Below, in pieces: positions 44,116 through 52,364 of a DNA stretch of 64,000 nt. The position numbers were made by a program, and so were the translations under genes. Position 1 is the first letter of the stretch; each line of letters begins with the position of its first letter. This DNA is from Streptomyces olivoverticillatus (GTDB taxonomy: Bacteria; Actinomycetota; Actinomycetes; Streptomycetales; Streptomycetaceae), in assembly GCF_014203555.1 (NCBI RefSeq), contig NZ_JACHJH010000004.1, positions 558,001 through 622,000 on the forward strand, written 5' to 3'. A model generated the notes under the pieces. The model was given only the letters and a program-made list of their open reading frames with translations. It made no database searches and had not been told where the DNA came from.

Positions 44116-44481
44116 ATGAACGCCACCCAGCAGCACATGCTCGACGCCTACCGCGCTTCTGTCCACCAGCAGACCGCCCCGCCCGCCCCGGGCACGAACG
44201 AATGGCAGATGGTCCGCGAATTCCGCACCTGGCGCGCCTTCAGGGCGGTCGTGGACGAGCGCGTCGCGGCCCGGCGGGCTCGTCTGGCGGCCCTGTTCGC
44301 CTTCCTGAGACCGTCCACCGTGTCCCGTGCCACGACCGCGCCGGCTCCTGCCGCGACTCCCGCCCCCGCCCCCGCCCCCGCTCCCGCCCCGCGTCCGTCG
44401 GCCGGGCGCCCCGATGCGGTCCGGCTGCCTGCCGACCGCCTCGGCGACGGCTGCGGGACCCCGGCGCAGTGCCGGTCGTGA
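44116..44481 (+). CDS. small Ala/Pro-rich protein divergent from ArsR-type regulator
   Basis: 121 residues, function not recognised. The first 60 residues are helical and charged (NEWQMVREFRTWRAFRAVVD); then an APAP repeat stretch and a short tail. No signal peptide or membrane helix. The operator-like repeat at 44051-44079 suggests control by the divergent regulator. Confidence 0.65.
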   Translation: MNATQQHMLDAYRASVHQQTAPPAPGTNEWQMVREFRTWRAFRAVVDERVAARRARLAALFAFLRPSTVSRATTAPAPAATPAPAPAPAPAPRPSAGRPDAVRLPADRLGDGCGTPAQCRS

Positions 44482-44627
44482 CCCCGGCGGCCGACGGGCC
44501 GTAGCCCGGTCCCGCAGAGTTATCCACAGGCCTGGGGATGCCCAGGGGTCGGGGCGACCGCCTCGCGTAGCATGACAAGGGAATCGTCCGGTACCTCCGC
44601 GGACTGGAACGGAAGGCATCCCGCCGC

Positions 44628-45548
44628 GTGAACGCACATCTTTCCCCTGAGCATGTGAGCCCCCAGGACCGACCGGCGCGGCTCACCGTCGGCGTCGTTG
44701 GCGCAGGCCGGGTCGGGCCCGCGCTCGCCGCATCCCTGCAGCTCGCCGGTCATCGGCCGGTCGCCGTCTCCGGGGTCTCCGACGCCTCGCGGCGGCGCGC
44801 CGCCGCCATGCTGCCGGACGTGCCCGTGGTGCCGCCCGCCGAGGTGCTCGCCCGCGCCGAGCTCGTCCTGCTGACCGTCCCGGACGACGCCCTGCCCGGC
44901 CTCGTCGCGGGGCTCGCCGAGACCGGCGCCATCCGGCCGGGGCAGATCGTGGTGCACACCTCCGGCCGTCACGGCACCGCCGTCCTGGACCCGGCGCGCC
45001 GCGCGGGCGCCCTGCCGCTGGCCCTGCACCCCGCCATGACCTTCACCGGCACTCAGGTCGACGTCCAGCGTCTGGCGGGCTGCTCCTTCGGCGTCACCGC
45101 ACCCGAAGAGCTGCGGCTCGCCGCGGAAGCCCTGGTCATCGAGATGGGCGGCGAGCCCGAGTGGATCGAGGAGGCCGCCCGGCCGCTCTACCACGCGGCC
45201 CTCGCCATGGGCTCCAACCACCTCGTCACGCTGGTCGCCCAGTCCATGGAGCTGCTGGGCACCGCCGGGGTGGCCCACCCCGCCCGGATGCTCGGCCCCC
45301 TGCTCGGCGCCGCCCTCGACAACGCCCTGCGCAGCGGCGACGCCGCGCTGACCGGCCCGGTCGCCCGCGGCGACGCGGGCACCGTCGCGGCGCACGTCGC
45401 CGAGCTGCGCGCCCACGCCCCGCAGGCCGTCGCCGGCTACCTGGCGATGGCCCGTACGACCGCGGACCGTGCCCTCGCGCACGGCCTGCTCAAGCCCGAA
45501 CTGGCGGAGGACCTGCTCGGCGTCCTCGCGGACGGAGGCAATCAGTGA
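44628..45548 (+). CDS. Rossmann-like/DUF2520 protein, putative oxidoreductase
   Basis: 306 residues. N-terminal dinucleotide fold TVGVVGAGRVGPALAASLQL (GxGxxG) and C-terminal DUF2520 helical domain (YHAALAMGSNHLVTLVAQSM, AGVAHPARMLGPLLGAALDN). It resembles ketopantoate/F420-type reductases in layout. It overlaps panC by 4 bp, and the linkage with panC is widespread in actinobacteria, so a role in pantothenate synthesis is inferred. GTG start with GGAAGG upstream. Confidence 0.87.
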   Translation: MNAHLSPEHVSPQDRPARLTVGVVGAGRVGPALAASLQLAGHRPVAVSGVSDASRRRAAAMLPDVPVVPPAEVLARAELVLLTVPDDALPGLVAGLAETGAIRPGQIVVHTSGRHGTAVLDPARRAGALPLALHPAMTFTGTQVDVQRLAGCSFGVTAPEELRLAAEALVIEMGGEPEWIEEAARPLYHAALAMGSNHLVTLVAQSMELLGTAGVAHPARMLGPLLGAALDNALRSGDAALTGPVARGDAGTVAAHVAELRAHAPQAVAGYLAMARTTADRALAHGLLKPELAEDLLGVLADGGNQ

Positions 45549-46417
45549 CCATTCAGCTCGCCCGCACGGCCGGGGAACTGCCGCCGCCGTCCACCGGGCG
45601 CCGCGCCGTCGTGATGACGATGGGTGCCCTGCACGAGGGCCACGCCACCCTCGTCCGCACCGCCCGCGAGCTCGTGGGCGCCGACGGGCAGGTCGTCGTC
45701 ACCGTCTTCGTCAACCCCCTGCAGTTCGGCCCCGGCGAGGATCTCGACCGCTATCCGCGCACCCTCGACGCCGACGTCGTGATCGCGGAGAAGGCCGGCG
45801 CCGACACCGTCTTCGCGCCCTCCGCGGCCGAGGTCTACCCCGGCGGAGAGCCCCAGGTCCGCATCACCGCAGGCCCCATGGGCGAGCGCCTCGAAGGAGC
45901 CTTCCGCCCCGGCCACTTCGACGGCATGCTCACCGTCGTCGCCAAGCTGCTGCACCTCACCCGCCCGGACGTGGCGCTGTTCGGCCAGAAGGACGCCCAG
46001 CAGCTCGCCCTGATCCGCCGCATGGTGCGCGACCTGAACTTCCCGGTGGAGATCGCCGGCGTCCCCACCGTCCGCGAGGCCGACGGGCTCGCCCTCTCCA
46101 GCCGCAACCGCTACCTCTCCGCGGCCGACCGCAAGAGCGCCCTGGAGCTCTCCCGCGCCCTGCTCGCCGCCCACAATGTGCTGGAGCTCGGCCCCGGCGC
46201 CGTCCGGCACGCCGCCCATGTCGTGCTGCACGCCGCGGCCTCCATGGAGCCGCCCGTCGACCTCGACTACCTGGCCCTCGTCGACCCCGCCGACTTCACC
46301 GAGGTCCCGGACGACCACGTCGGCGAAGCCGTCCTCGCCGTCGCCGCCAAGGTCGGCGCCACCCGCCTGATCGACAACATGCCGCTGGAATTCCAAGACC
46401 CCGGAGCAGAGCGATGA
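45545..46417 (+). CDS. panC: pantoate--beta-alanine ligase
   Basis: 290 residues. ATP-dependent joining of pantoate and beta-alanine. HIGH-type motif MGALHEGHATLV near residue 28; FVNPLQFGPGEDLDRYPR; ALFGQKDAQQLALIRRMV; GLALSSRNRYLS. GTG overlaps the upstream stop and its own stop overlaps the nadB ATG. panD is not in this cluster. Confidence 0.96.
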   Translation: MTIQLARTAGELPPPSTGRRAVVMTMGALHEGHATLVRTARELVGADGQVVVTVFVNPLQFGPGEDLDRYPRTLDADVVIAEKAGADTVFAPSAAEVYPGGEPQVRITAGPMGERLEGAFRPGHFDGMLTVVAKLLHLTRPDVALFGQKDAQQLALIRRMVRDLNFPVEIAGVPTVREADGLALSSRNRYLSAADRKSALELSRALLAAHNVLELGPGAVRHAAHVVLHAAASMEPPVDLDYLALVDPADFTEVPDDHVGEAVLAVAAKVGATRLIDNMPLEFQDPGAER

Positions 46418-49131
46418 CCGGTATACGACTGACCGCCCCCCGACCCGGCTGGTCGGTCGACGCCGACGTCGTCGTCATCGGCTCCGGCGTCGCCGGACTC
46501 ACCGTCGCGCTGCGCTGCGCCGCGGCCGGGGCGAAGGTCACCGTCGTCACCAAGGCCCTCCTCGACGACGGCTCCACCCGCTGGGCCCAGGGCGGCATCG
46601 CGGCGGCCCTCGGCGAGGGCGACACCCCCGCCCAGCACCTCGACGACACGCTCGTCGCCGGTGCGGGCCTGTGCTCCGAAGAGGCCGTCCACGCCCTGGT
46701 CACCGAGGGGCCGGACGCGGTGCGCCGCCTGATCGCCACCGGCGCCCGCTTCGACACCGACGCCGAGACCGGAGAGATCCTGCTGACCCGCGAGGGCGGC
46801 CACCACCGCCGCCGCATAGCCCACGCCGGCGGCGACGCCACCGGCGCCGAGATCTCCCGGGCGCTCGTCGAGGCCGTCCGCGACGCGGGCATCGAGACCA
46901 TCGAGCACGCGCTCGTCCTCGACCTCCTCAAGGACGCCGACGGCCGCGCCGCCGGCGTCTCCCTGCACGTCATGGGCGAGGGCCAGCACGACGGCGTCGG
47001 CGCGGTCCGGGCCCGGGCCGTGGTGCTGGCCACCGGCGGCATGGGCCAGGTGTTCTCCGCGACCACCAACCCCGCCGTCTCCACCGGCGACGGCGTCGCC
47101 CTCGCGCTGCGCGCCGGAGCCGAGGTCTCCGACCTGGAGTTCGTCCAGTTCCACCCCACCGTGCTGTGGCTCGGCCCGGACGTCGAAGGGCAGCAGCCGC
47201 TGGTGTCCGAGGCGGTGCGCGGCGAGGGCGCCCACCTGGTGGACGCGGACGGCCACCGCTTCATGGTCGGCGCCCACGAGCTCGCCGAGCTCGCCCCGCG
47301 CGACATCGTCGCCAAGGGCATCACGCGGCGGATGCAGGAGCTCGGGGCCGAGCACATGTACCTGGACGCGCGGCACTTCGGTGCCCGCATGTGGGAGCAG
47401 CGCTTCCCCACGATCCTCGCCGCCTGCCGGGCGCACGGCATCGACCCGGTGACCGAGCCCATCCCGGTCGCCCCCGCCGCGCACTACGCCTCCGGCGGCG
47501 TCCGCACGGACCTTCAGGGCCGTACGACCGTGCCGGGGCTGTACGCATGCGGCGAGGTCGCCTGCACCGGGGTGCACGGCGCGAACCGGCTGGCGTCCAA
47601 CTCCCTGCTGGAGGGGCTCGTCTTCGCGGAGCGCATCGCCGCCGACGCCTTCCCGGGCCTGACCGCCGAGCCCGCCCGGCCGCCCGTCGCCGCCGCCGAC
47701 GCCCCAGCCTCCGTGCTGATCGCCCCGGAGCAGCGCATCGCCATCCAGCGCGTGATGACCCACGGCGCCGGCGTCCTGCGCTCCCGGCAGAGCCTGGAGG
47801 CGGCCGCCGCGGAGCTGGCCCGCATCCGCGCCGAAGCCGACGGCAAGTCCGCCGAGCCCGGCACCGAGGCCTGGGAGGCCACCAACCTCCTGCTCGTGTC
47901 CCAGGTGCTGGTCGCCAGCGCCCTCCGCCGCGAGGAGACCCGCGGCTGCCACTGGCGCGAGGACCACCCCGAGCGCGACGACGCCGCCTGGCGCCGCCAC
48001 CTCCTGGTCACCCTGCGCCCGGACCGTACCCTTGCCGTCTCCGCCACCGAATCCGCCGCCTTCCCGCCCGTCACCACCCCCGAGGAGAACAGCGTGAGCA
48101 CCTCCGAAGACCCCGCCCTGCACCAGATCGCCCGGCCCGGTCAGGAGCCCGGGGCGGCCTCCGGCGGCTGCGGCGACGCCTGCGGCTGTGCCGCCGGTGA
48201 CGTGTACGACGACGCCATGGAGTGCGGCCTCGACCCGCAGCTCGTGCAGCTGCTGGAGGAGGCCGGGCTGAACCCCCTCCAGATCGAGGACCTCGCGCAC
48301 CTGGCCATCGAGGAGGACCTCGACGGCGGCAAGGACGTCACCACCTTCGCGACCGTCCCCGCGGACGCCGTCGCCACCGGCGACTTCACCGCCCGCGAGG
48401 ACGGCACCGTCGCCGGCCTGCGCGTCGCCGAGGCCATCCTCTCCGTGGCCTGCACCGACGAGTTCGAGGTCGAGCGGCATGTCGAGGACGGCGACCGGGT
48501 GGTGGCGGGCCAGAAGCTGCTGACCGTGCGCACCCGCACCCGCGACCTGCTCACCGCCGAGCGCAGCATGCTCAACATCATGTGCCGCCTCTCCGGCATC
48601 GCCACCGCCACCCGCGCCTGGGCCGACGCCCTGGAGGGCACCGGCGCGGCCGTCCGCGACACCCGCAAGACCACCGTCGGGCTGCGCGCCCTGGAGAAGT
48701 ACGCGGTGCGCTGCGGCGGCGGCGTCAACCACCGCATGTCGCTGTCGGACGCCGCGCTCGTCAAGGACAACCACGTCATCGCCGCGGGCGGCGTCGCCGA
48801 GGCCTTCAAGGCCGTCCGGCTGGAGTTCCCCGAGCTGCCGATCGAGGTCGAGGTGGACCGGATCGACCAGATCCTCCCGGTCCTCGACGAAGGCGCCGAC
48901 CTGATCATGCTCGACAACTTCACCCCCGAGCAGACCCGCGAGGCCGTCGCCCTGGTCGCCGGGCGGTCGAAGCTCGAATCCTCGGGCCGCCTCACCCTCG
49001 CCAACGCCCGTGCCTACGCCGAGACGGGCGTCGACTACCTGGCCGTGGGCGCGCTCACGCACTCCTCGCCGATCCTCGACATCGGTCTGGACCTGCGCGA
49101 CGAGCCCGTGCAGCGGGAGGAAGACGCCTGA
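46414..49131 (+). CDS. nadB-nadC: fused L-aspartate oxidase / nicotinate-nucleotide pyrophosphorylase open frame
   Basis: 905 codons with no stop between the two enzymes. Residues 1-560 are NadB: FAD-binding VVIGSGVAGLTVALRCAAAG, GGIAAALGEGD, HRRRIAHAGGDATG, VASGGVRTDLQGRT-type active-site region, ANRLASNSLLEGLVFAER. From residue 561 the protein is NadC: Cys-rich leader (CGDACGC), IEEDLDGGKDVTT, TRKTTVGLRALEKYAVRCGG, HRMSLSDAALVKDNH, IMLDNFTPEQ. An internal GTG at 48094 with GAGGAG could also start NadC alone. In S. coelicolor, as I recall, these are separate genes. Overlaps panC and coaX. Confidence 0.88.
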   Translation: MTGIRLTAPRPGWSVDADVVVIGSGVAGLTVALRCAAAGAKVTVVTKALLDDGSTRWAQGGIAAALGEGDTPAQHLDDTLVAGAGLCSEEAVHALVTEGPDAVRRLIATGARFDTDAETGEILLTREGGHHRRRIAHAGGDATGAEISRALVEAVRDAGIETIEHALVLDLLKDADGRAAGVSLHVMGEGQHDGVGAVRARAVVLATGGMGQVFSATTNPAVSTGDGVALALRAGAEVSDLEFVQFHPTVLWLGPDVEGQQPLVSEAVRGEGAHLVDADGHRFMVGAHELAELAPRDIVAKGITRRMQELGAEHMYLDARHFGARMWEQRFPTILAACRAHGIDPVTEPIPVAPAAHYASGGVRTDLQGRTTVPGLYACGEVACTGVHGANRLASNSLLEGLVFAERIAADAFPGLTAEPARPPVAAADAPASVLIAPEQRIAIQRVMTHGAGVLRSRQSLEAAAAELARIRAEADGKSAEPGTEAWEATNLLLVSQVLVASALRREETRGCHWREDHPERDDAAWRRHLLVTLRPDRTLAVSATESAAFPPVTTPEENSVSTSEDPALHQIARPGQEPGAASGGCGDACGCAAGDVYDDAMECGLDPQLVQLLEEAGLNPLQIEDLAHLAIEEDLDGGKDVTTFATVPADAVATGDFTAREDGTVAGLRVAEAILSVACTDEFEVERHVEDGDRVVAGQKLLTVRTRTRDLLTAERSMLNIMCRLSGIATATRAWADALEGTGAAVRDTRKTTVGLRALEKYAVRCGGGVNHRMSLSDAALVKDNHVIAAGGVAEAFKAVRLEFPELPIEVEVDRIDQILPVLDEGADLIMLDNFTPEQTREAVALVAGRSKLESSGRLTLANARAYAETGVDYLAVGALTHSSPILDIGLDLRDEPVQREEDA
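48094..49131 (+). CDS. nadC: nicotinate-nucleotide pyrophosphorylase, internal start within the fused frame
   Basis: 345 residues from GTG at 48094, which lies 6 bases after GAGGAG (48082-48087), an excellent ribosome site retained inside the nadB-nadC frame. Converts quinolinate and PRPP to nicotinate mononucleotide. The retained site means free NadC may be made in addition to, or in place of, the fusion. Quinolinate made by NadB with NadA (not in this window) is the substrate. Confidence 0.75.
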   Translation: MSTSEDPALHQIARPGQEPGAASGGCGDACGCAAGDVYDDAMECGLDPQLVQLLEEAGLNPLQIEDLAHLAIEEDLDGGKDVTTFATVPADAVATGDFTAREDGTVAGLRVAEAILSVACTDEFEVERHVEDGDRVVAGQKLLTVRTRTRDLLTAERSMLNIMCRLSGIATATRAWADALEGTGAAVRDTRKTTVGLRALEKYAVRCGGGVNHRMSLSDAALVKDNHVIAAGGVAEAFKAVRLEFPELPIEVEVDRIDQILPVLDEGADLIMLDNFTPEQTREAVALVAGRSKLESSGRLTLANARAYAETGVDYLAVGALTHSSPILDIGLDLRDEPVQREEDA

Positions 49132-49928
49132 TGCTGCTCACCATCGACGTCGGCAACACCCAGACCAGCCTCGGCCTGTTCGACGGTGAGGAGGTCGTCG
49201 AGCACTGGCGCATCTCCACCGATCCGCGCCGCACCGCCGACGAACTGGCCGTGCTCTTCCAGGGCCTGATGGGCCGGCACCCGCTCCTCGGCGACGAGCT
49301 GGGCGAGGGCATCGACGGCATCGCCGTCTGCTCGACCGTCCCGGCCGTGCTGCACGAGATGCGCGAGGTGACGCGCCGTTACTACGGCGACGTGCCCGCC
49401 GTGCTGGTCGAACCGGGCGTGAAGACCGGTGTGCCGATTTTGATGGACAACCCCAAGGAGGTCGGCACCGACCGCATCATCAATGCGGTCGCGGCCGTCG
49501 AGCTCTACGGGGGCCCGTGCGTGGTGGTCGACTTCGGCACGGCCACCACCTTCGACGCGGTGAGCGCGCGCGGCGAGTACGTGGGCGGGGTCATCTCGCC
49601 CGGCATCGAGATCTCCACCGAGGCGCTGGGCGTCCGCGGCGCCCAGCTGCGCAAGATCGAGCTGGCCCGCCCGCGCAGCGTCATCGGCAAGAACACCGTC
49701 GAGGCCATGCAGTCCGGCATCCTCTACGGCTTCGCGGGCCAGGTCGACGGCGTCGTGGGCCGCATGGCCCGCGAGCTCGCGGACGACCCGGACGACGTCA
49801 CCGTCATCGCCACCGGTGGCCTGGCGCCGCTGGTCCTGGGCGAGGCGTCGGTCATCGACGAGCACGAGCCCTGGCTCACCCTGATCGGCCTCCGCCTGGT
49901 CTACGAGCGCAACGTCACGCGGGGCTAG
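49131..49928 (+). CDS. coaX: type III pantothenate kinase
   Basis: 265 residues. Phosphorylates pantothenate, the first step from vitamin to CoA. ASKHA-fold motifs LLTIDVGNTQTSLGLF, GTDRIINAVAAVELYG, VVDFGTATTFDAVS, VIATGGLAPLVL. Start overlaps the nadC stop (TGATG), closing the panC-nadB-nadC-coaX operon. Confidence 0.95.
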   Translation: MLLTIDVGNTQTSLGLFDGEEVVEHWRISTDPRRTADELAVLFQGLMGRHPLLGDELGEGIDGIAVCSTVPAVLHEMREVTRRYYGDVPAVLVEPGVKTGVPILMDNPKEVGTDRIINAVAAVELYGGPCVVVDFGTATTFDAVSARGEYVGGVISPGIEISTEALGVRGAQLRKIELARPRSVIGKNTVEAMQSGILYGFAGQVDGVVGRMARELADDPDDVTVIATGGLAPLVLGEASVIDEHEPWLTLIGLRLVYERNVTRG

Positions 49929-49961
49929 GGCGTGTCCTGAAGGCCACGTCCCAGGGCCTTC
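49927..49961 (+). terminator. hairpin after coaX, with a partial MITE-like terminus
   Basis: GAAGGCC (49939-49945) pairs with GGCCTTC (49955-49961). The preceding AGGGCGTGTCC at 49927-49937 equals the first 11 bases of the MITE terminus at 30261; no mate was found. Confidence 0.5.
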
Positions 49962-50043
49962 GTCCCGGCGGGCAGGCAACCAACGGGCCGCCCCGGCTGT
50001 CCTGACAACTGTCGAAGTCACGGGAGAGCGGCAGGAGGCCGGG

Positions 50044-50685
50044 GTGCACATGGCCGTCGTGAAACGAACTCTGTGGCGGACGGCTGCGGTTACGGCCGCA
50101 GCCGCCGCGGGCCTCTGGCTGCCCGCCGCCCAGGCGCTCGCCGAGACCCTGCCCGCGCAAGCGGACTACCAGGCCATCGCTCACCCCGTCGCGGGCCGCG
50201 TCGGGCAGACCGTCGAGGTCGAGCTCGGGGTCCGCAACGGCGGTCCGGGGCCGGCCGAGGCCGCGCGGGCGTACGAGGTCACCGCGCCGCAGGGCACCAC
50301 GATCGTCTCCCCGGCCGGACAGCAGCCCTGCGCGGCGGTCTCCGGCGGCGGGCGGGCGTACCGGTGCGCGATCGCCGCGGGCTTCGGCTCGGGCGAGCGC
50401 GAGACGGTGCGCTTCCGGGTGCACATCGACGCGCAGGTGCCCGACGCCGAGGGCTGGGTGCGCATCGTCGACCCGGCGGGGGACCCGGCCCCCGACCCGG
50501 ACCCGGACCCGGACAACGATGCGGCGCCGATCCTGGTCGAGGTCCAGGGCGACGCCCCGGTCGCCTCGGATGTGGGGCCCGCGGCGGAGGCGGCCTCCGG
50601 CACCCTGCTGCTCGCCACCGCCTCCGGCACCGCACTGTCGGCGGGCGCCATCGCCCTGGGCGCCGCGCGGCGCAGGGAGAACTAA
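50044..50685 (+). CDS. exported protein with DUF11/CARDB-like domain and C-terminal anchor
   Basis: 213 residues. Signal peptide to about AQALAE, then a beta-sandwich (VGQTVEVELGVRNGGPGPAE) as in DUF11/CARDB domains, a PDPDPDPD linker, and a C-terminal hydrophobic stretch followed by AARRREN. The tail resembles a sortase-sorted end but there is no LPxTG-like motif, so it may be a plain membrane anchor. GTG chosen since AGGAGG is 5 bases upstream. Role unknown. Confidence 0.78.
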   Translation: MHMAVVKRTLWRTAAVTAAAAAGLWLPAAQALAETLPAQADYQAIAHPVAGRVGQTVEVELGVRNGGPGPAEAARAYEVTAPQGTTIVSPAGQQPCAAVSGGGRAYRCAIAAGFGSGERETVRFRVHIDAQVPDAEGWVRIVDPAGDPAPDPDPDPDNDAAPILVEVQGDAPVASDVGPAAEAASGTLLLATASGTALSAGAIALGAARRREN

Positions 50686-50710
50686 CCGGACGCGTCACGC
50701 AGGGCCGGCC

Positions 50711-50773
50711 GTGCCACGCCGACGCCCATGCCACGCCGACCGCATGCCACCCCGACACCTATGCCACGCCGGA
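50711..50773 (+). repeat. short tandem repeat, about 3.7 copies of 16-17 bp
   Basis: Units begin at 50711, 50728, 50744 and 50761 with the core TGCCACGCCGAC. It lies just before the promoter region of the gene at 50822. Confidence 0.75.
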
Positions 50774-50821
50774 AATAGGGCGATATGCGAAATATGTCCG
50801 CTTAGCACTTAAAGTCAGCCC

Positions 50822-51547
50822 ATGCCCACGCCCTATGGATCCCGCGGCGGCATGGCCTTCAGCGCGGACGAACTGCGCGTGCTGCGCCGTGCCCTCGCCA
50901 TCGCACTCAAGCCCCACCCCGCCCCGGGCGAGGTCCTCGACCATCCCGGCCCCCTGCGCGCGGCCGAAGCGCGGGACTGCCTCCGGCTCGCCGAAGCCCT
51001 GAATGAGGCCGTCCGCGAAGGCGGCAGACTGCACGCCTTCCTCCTCGCCGACCTCGCCCGCTACCGCGCCGCCCTGCCGGGCAGCGCCCGCGGCTACGCC
51101 GAACGGCTCCTGGACGCCCTCGCGGCCGGATGCCGGCCCGGCCCCGAGGACGTCGACGCGCTCCGTTCGCTGTGCGACGCCCCCTGCGGCACCCCCGAGG
51201 CGATCCGCAGACGTGCCCTGCTGCGCCGCTGCGAGCACCTGGCTCTCGGCGGTGCCCACCCGCCGGTGCCCGAGGCGCGGAATTCGGGGGCCGTGGTCCG
51301 GACGACCGCCGCCTTCCTCGGGCCGTGGAAGCCGGAGCAGGCCGCCGCCGGAACGGACCCGAAAACCGCCCCCAAGCCGGGCGGGGGCACCGCTCCGCAG
51401 GACAAGCCGCCCGCCACCCAGCCCAAGTCCCCCCGGCCCGACCGCCCCATTCCCACGCCGGGCGAGGTCTTCCCGCCGCGCCGCAAGCCCGTGCCTCCCC
51501 CGACGGCCGCCGTACGGGCCCGTGTGCCCGGAGGGCGGCCCGCCTGA
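50822..51547 (+). CDS. conserved Streptomyces protein of unknown function
   Basis: 241 residues. The first 150 are predicted helical (MAFSADELRVLRRALAIALK, LRLAEALNEAVREGGRLHAF), followed by a Pro-rich tail (PKPGGGTAPQDKPPATQPKS). No signal peptide or known motif. No Shine-Dalgarno precedes the ATG; TAAAGT at 50810-50815 stands 6 bases upstream, so the message may be leaderless. Confidence 0.75.
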   Translation: MPTPYGSRGGMAFSADELRVLRRALAIALKPHPAPGEVLDHPGPLRAAEARDCLRLAEALNEAVREGGRLHAFLLADLARYRAALPGSARGYAERLLDALAAGCRPGPEDVDALRSLCDAPCGTPEAIRRRALLRRCEHLALGGAHPPVPEARNSGAVVRTTAAFLGPWKPEQAAAGTDPKTAPKPGGGTAPQDKPPATQPKSPRPDRPIPTPGEVFPPRRKPVPPPTAAVRARVPGGRPA

Positions 51548-51627
51548 CTGCGATCGCCGGGAGGGCGCGTAATCTGGTCGGGTCGCCCAGGAAGCGCAGA
51601 ACCCAGATCCAGAAGGAGCCGACGGCC

Positions 51628-51807
51628 ATGGACTATGTCGCCGCGCTGGTCCCGCCCGTGGTGATGGCGGTGGCTTTCATCGCGCTGATCGTGACGATCG
51701 TCAAGAGTCAGGGCGGTGCGAACAAGGCAAAGGAAGACGCCATCGTCGATGCCGCGCTCGCCCGCGCCGAGGCCGCTCAGCAGGCGCCCAAGGGCGCCCA
51801 GGCCTGA
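51628..51807 (+). CDS. small single-span membrane protein
   Basis: 59 residues: a membrane helix at 4-26 (VAALVPPVVMAVAFIALIVT) and a charged helical tail (KAKEDAIVDAALARAEAAQQ). AAGGAG 9 bases before the ATG. Function unknown. A strong terminator follows. Confidence 0.78.
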   Translation: MDYVAALVPPVVMAVAFIALIVTIVKSQGGANKAKEDAIVDAALARAEAAQQAPKGAQA

Positions 51808-51830
51808 CACGCGGACCGGCCCCCGCGTCG

Positions 51831-51876
51831 GGCGCGCGCTCCGGGAAACCGATTTCCCGGAGCGTGCGCCCTTTTT
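51831..51876 (+). terminator. classical intrinsic terminator with U-tract
   Basis: 18-bp stem (one G-U pair) containing GCTCCGGGAAA and TTTCCCGGAGC, 4-base loop, followed by CTTTTTG. Textbook U-tracts are rare in this genome. Confidence 0.88.
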
Positions 51877-51947
51877 GTGGCCGCGATTGGCGGCCGTTTG
51901 CCGCCCGTATGCCGCCCGGATAAACCGGCATTCGAGACATCTCCCAC

Positions 51948-51953
51948 TATTAT
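51948..51953 (+). promoter_or_regulatory. -10 box for leaderless BlaI-type regulator mRNA
   Basis: TATTAT ends 7 bases before the first base of the GTG at 51960; no Shine-Dalgarno is present. Confidence 0.5.
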
Positions 51954-51959
51954 TCGCGT

Positions 51960-52355
51960 GTGGTTCGACGCCTGGGTGAACTGGAAGACGCCGTCATGAC
52001 GCGCGTGTGGGAGTGGAACCGGCCGGTCACTGTTCGAGAAGTCCTCGAAGACCTTCAGCAGGAACGGTCCATCGCCTACACAACCGTGATGACCGTAATG
52101 GACAACCTGTATCAGAAGGGCTGGCTGCGGCGGGAAGCGGAAGGCCGCGCCTATCGATATGAGGCGGTCTCGAACCGTGCCGCCTACTCGGCCGCACTGA
52201 TGAACGAAGCATGGTCCCTCAGCGACAACCCCGCGGCCGCTCTCGTCGCCTTCTTCGGCATGATGTCGGCCGAACAACGGGAAGCCCTTCGCGACGCCAT
52301 CCGCGTCGTGCAACTCGACGGGCCCGGAGAGCCCCCGGGAGCTCCGGGGCGATAG
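51960..52355 (+). CDS. BlaI/MecI/CopY-family transcriptional regulator
   Basis: 131 residues. Winged helix at residues 3-75: LGELEDAVMTRVWEWNRPVT, VREVLEDLQQERSIAYTTVM, DNLYQKGWLRRE. The C-terminal part is the dimerisation domain (AALVAFFGMMSAEQREAL). No BlaR1-type membrane sensor and no beta-lactamase are adjacent, so the inducer and targets are unknown. GTG start appears leaderless. argA follows after 9 bp. Confidence 0.9.
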   Translation: MVRRLGELEDAVMTRVWEWNRPVTVREVLEDLQQERSIAYTTVMTVMDNLYQKGWLRREAEGRAYRYEAVSNRAAYSAALMNEAWSLSDNPAAALVAFFGMMSAEQREALRDAIRVVQLDGPGEPPGAPGR

Positions 52356-52364
52356 CGTCCGGAC

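Noticed and set aside
44520..44528. Perfect DnaA-box-like TTATCCACA
   Set aside because: A single copy with no neighbouring boxes, no dnaA/dnaN and no AT-rich unwinding region; not evidence of an origin.
45469..46413. N-terminal extension of NadB through panC
   Set aside because: The frame is open but is panC in another register; NadB begins cleanly at the ATG at 46414 that overlaps the panC stop.
50044..50685. Sortase substrate
   Set aside because: The C-terminal helix and positive tail are there but no LPxTG or LAxTG motif precedes them.
50711..50773. Possible CRISPR array
   Set aside because: Units are 16-17 bp and contiguous, with no unique spacers and no cas genes.
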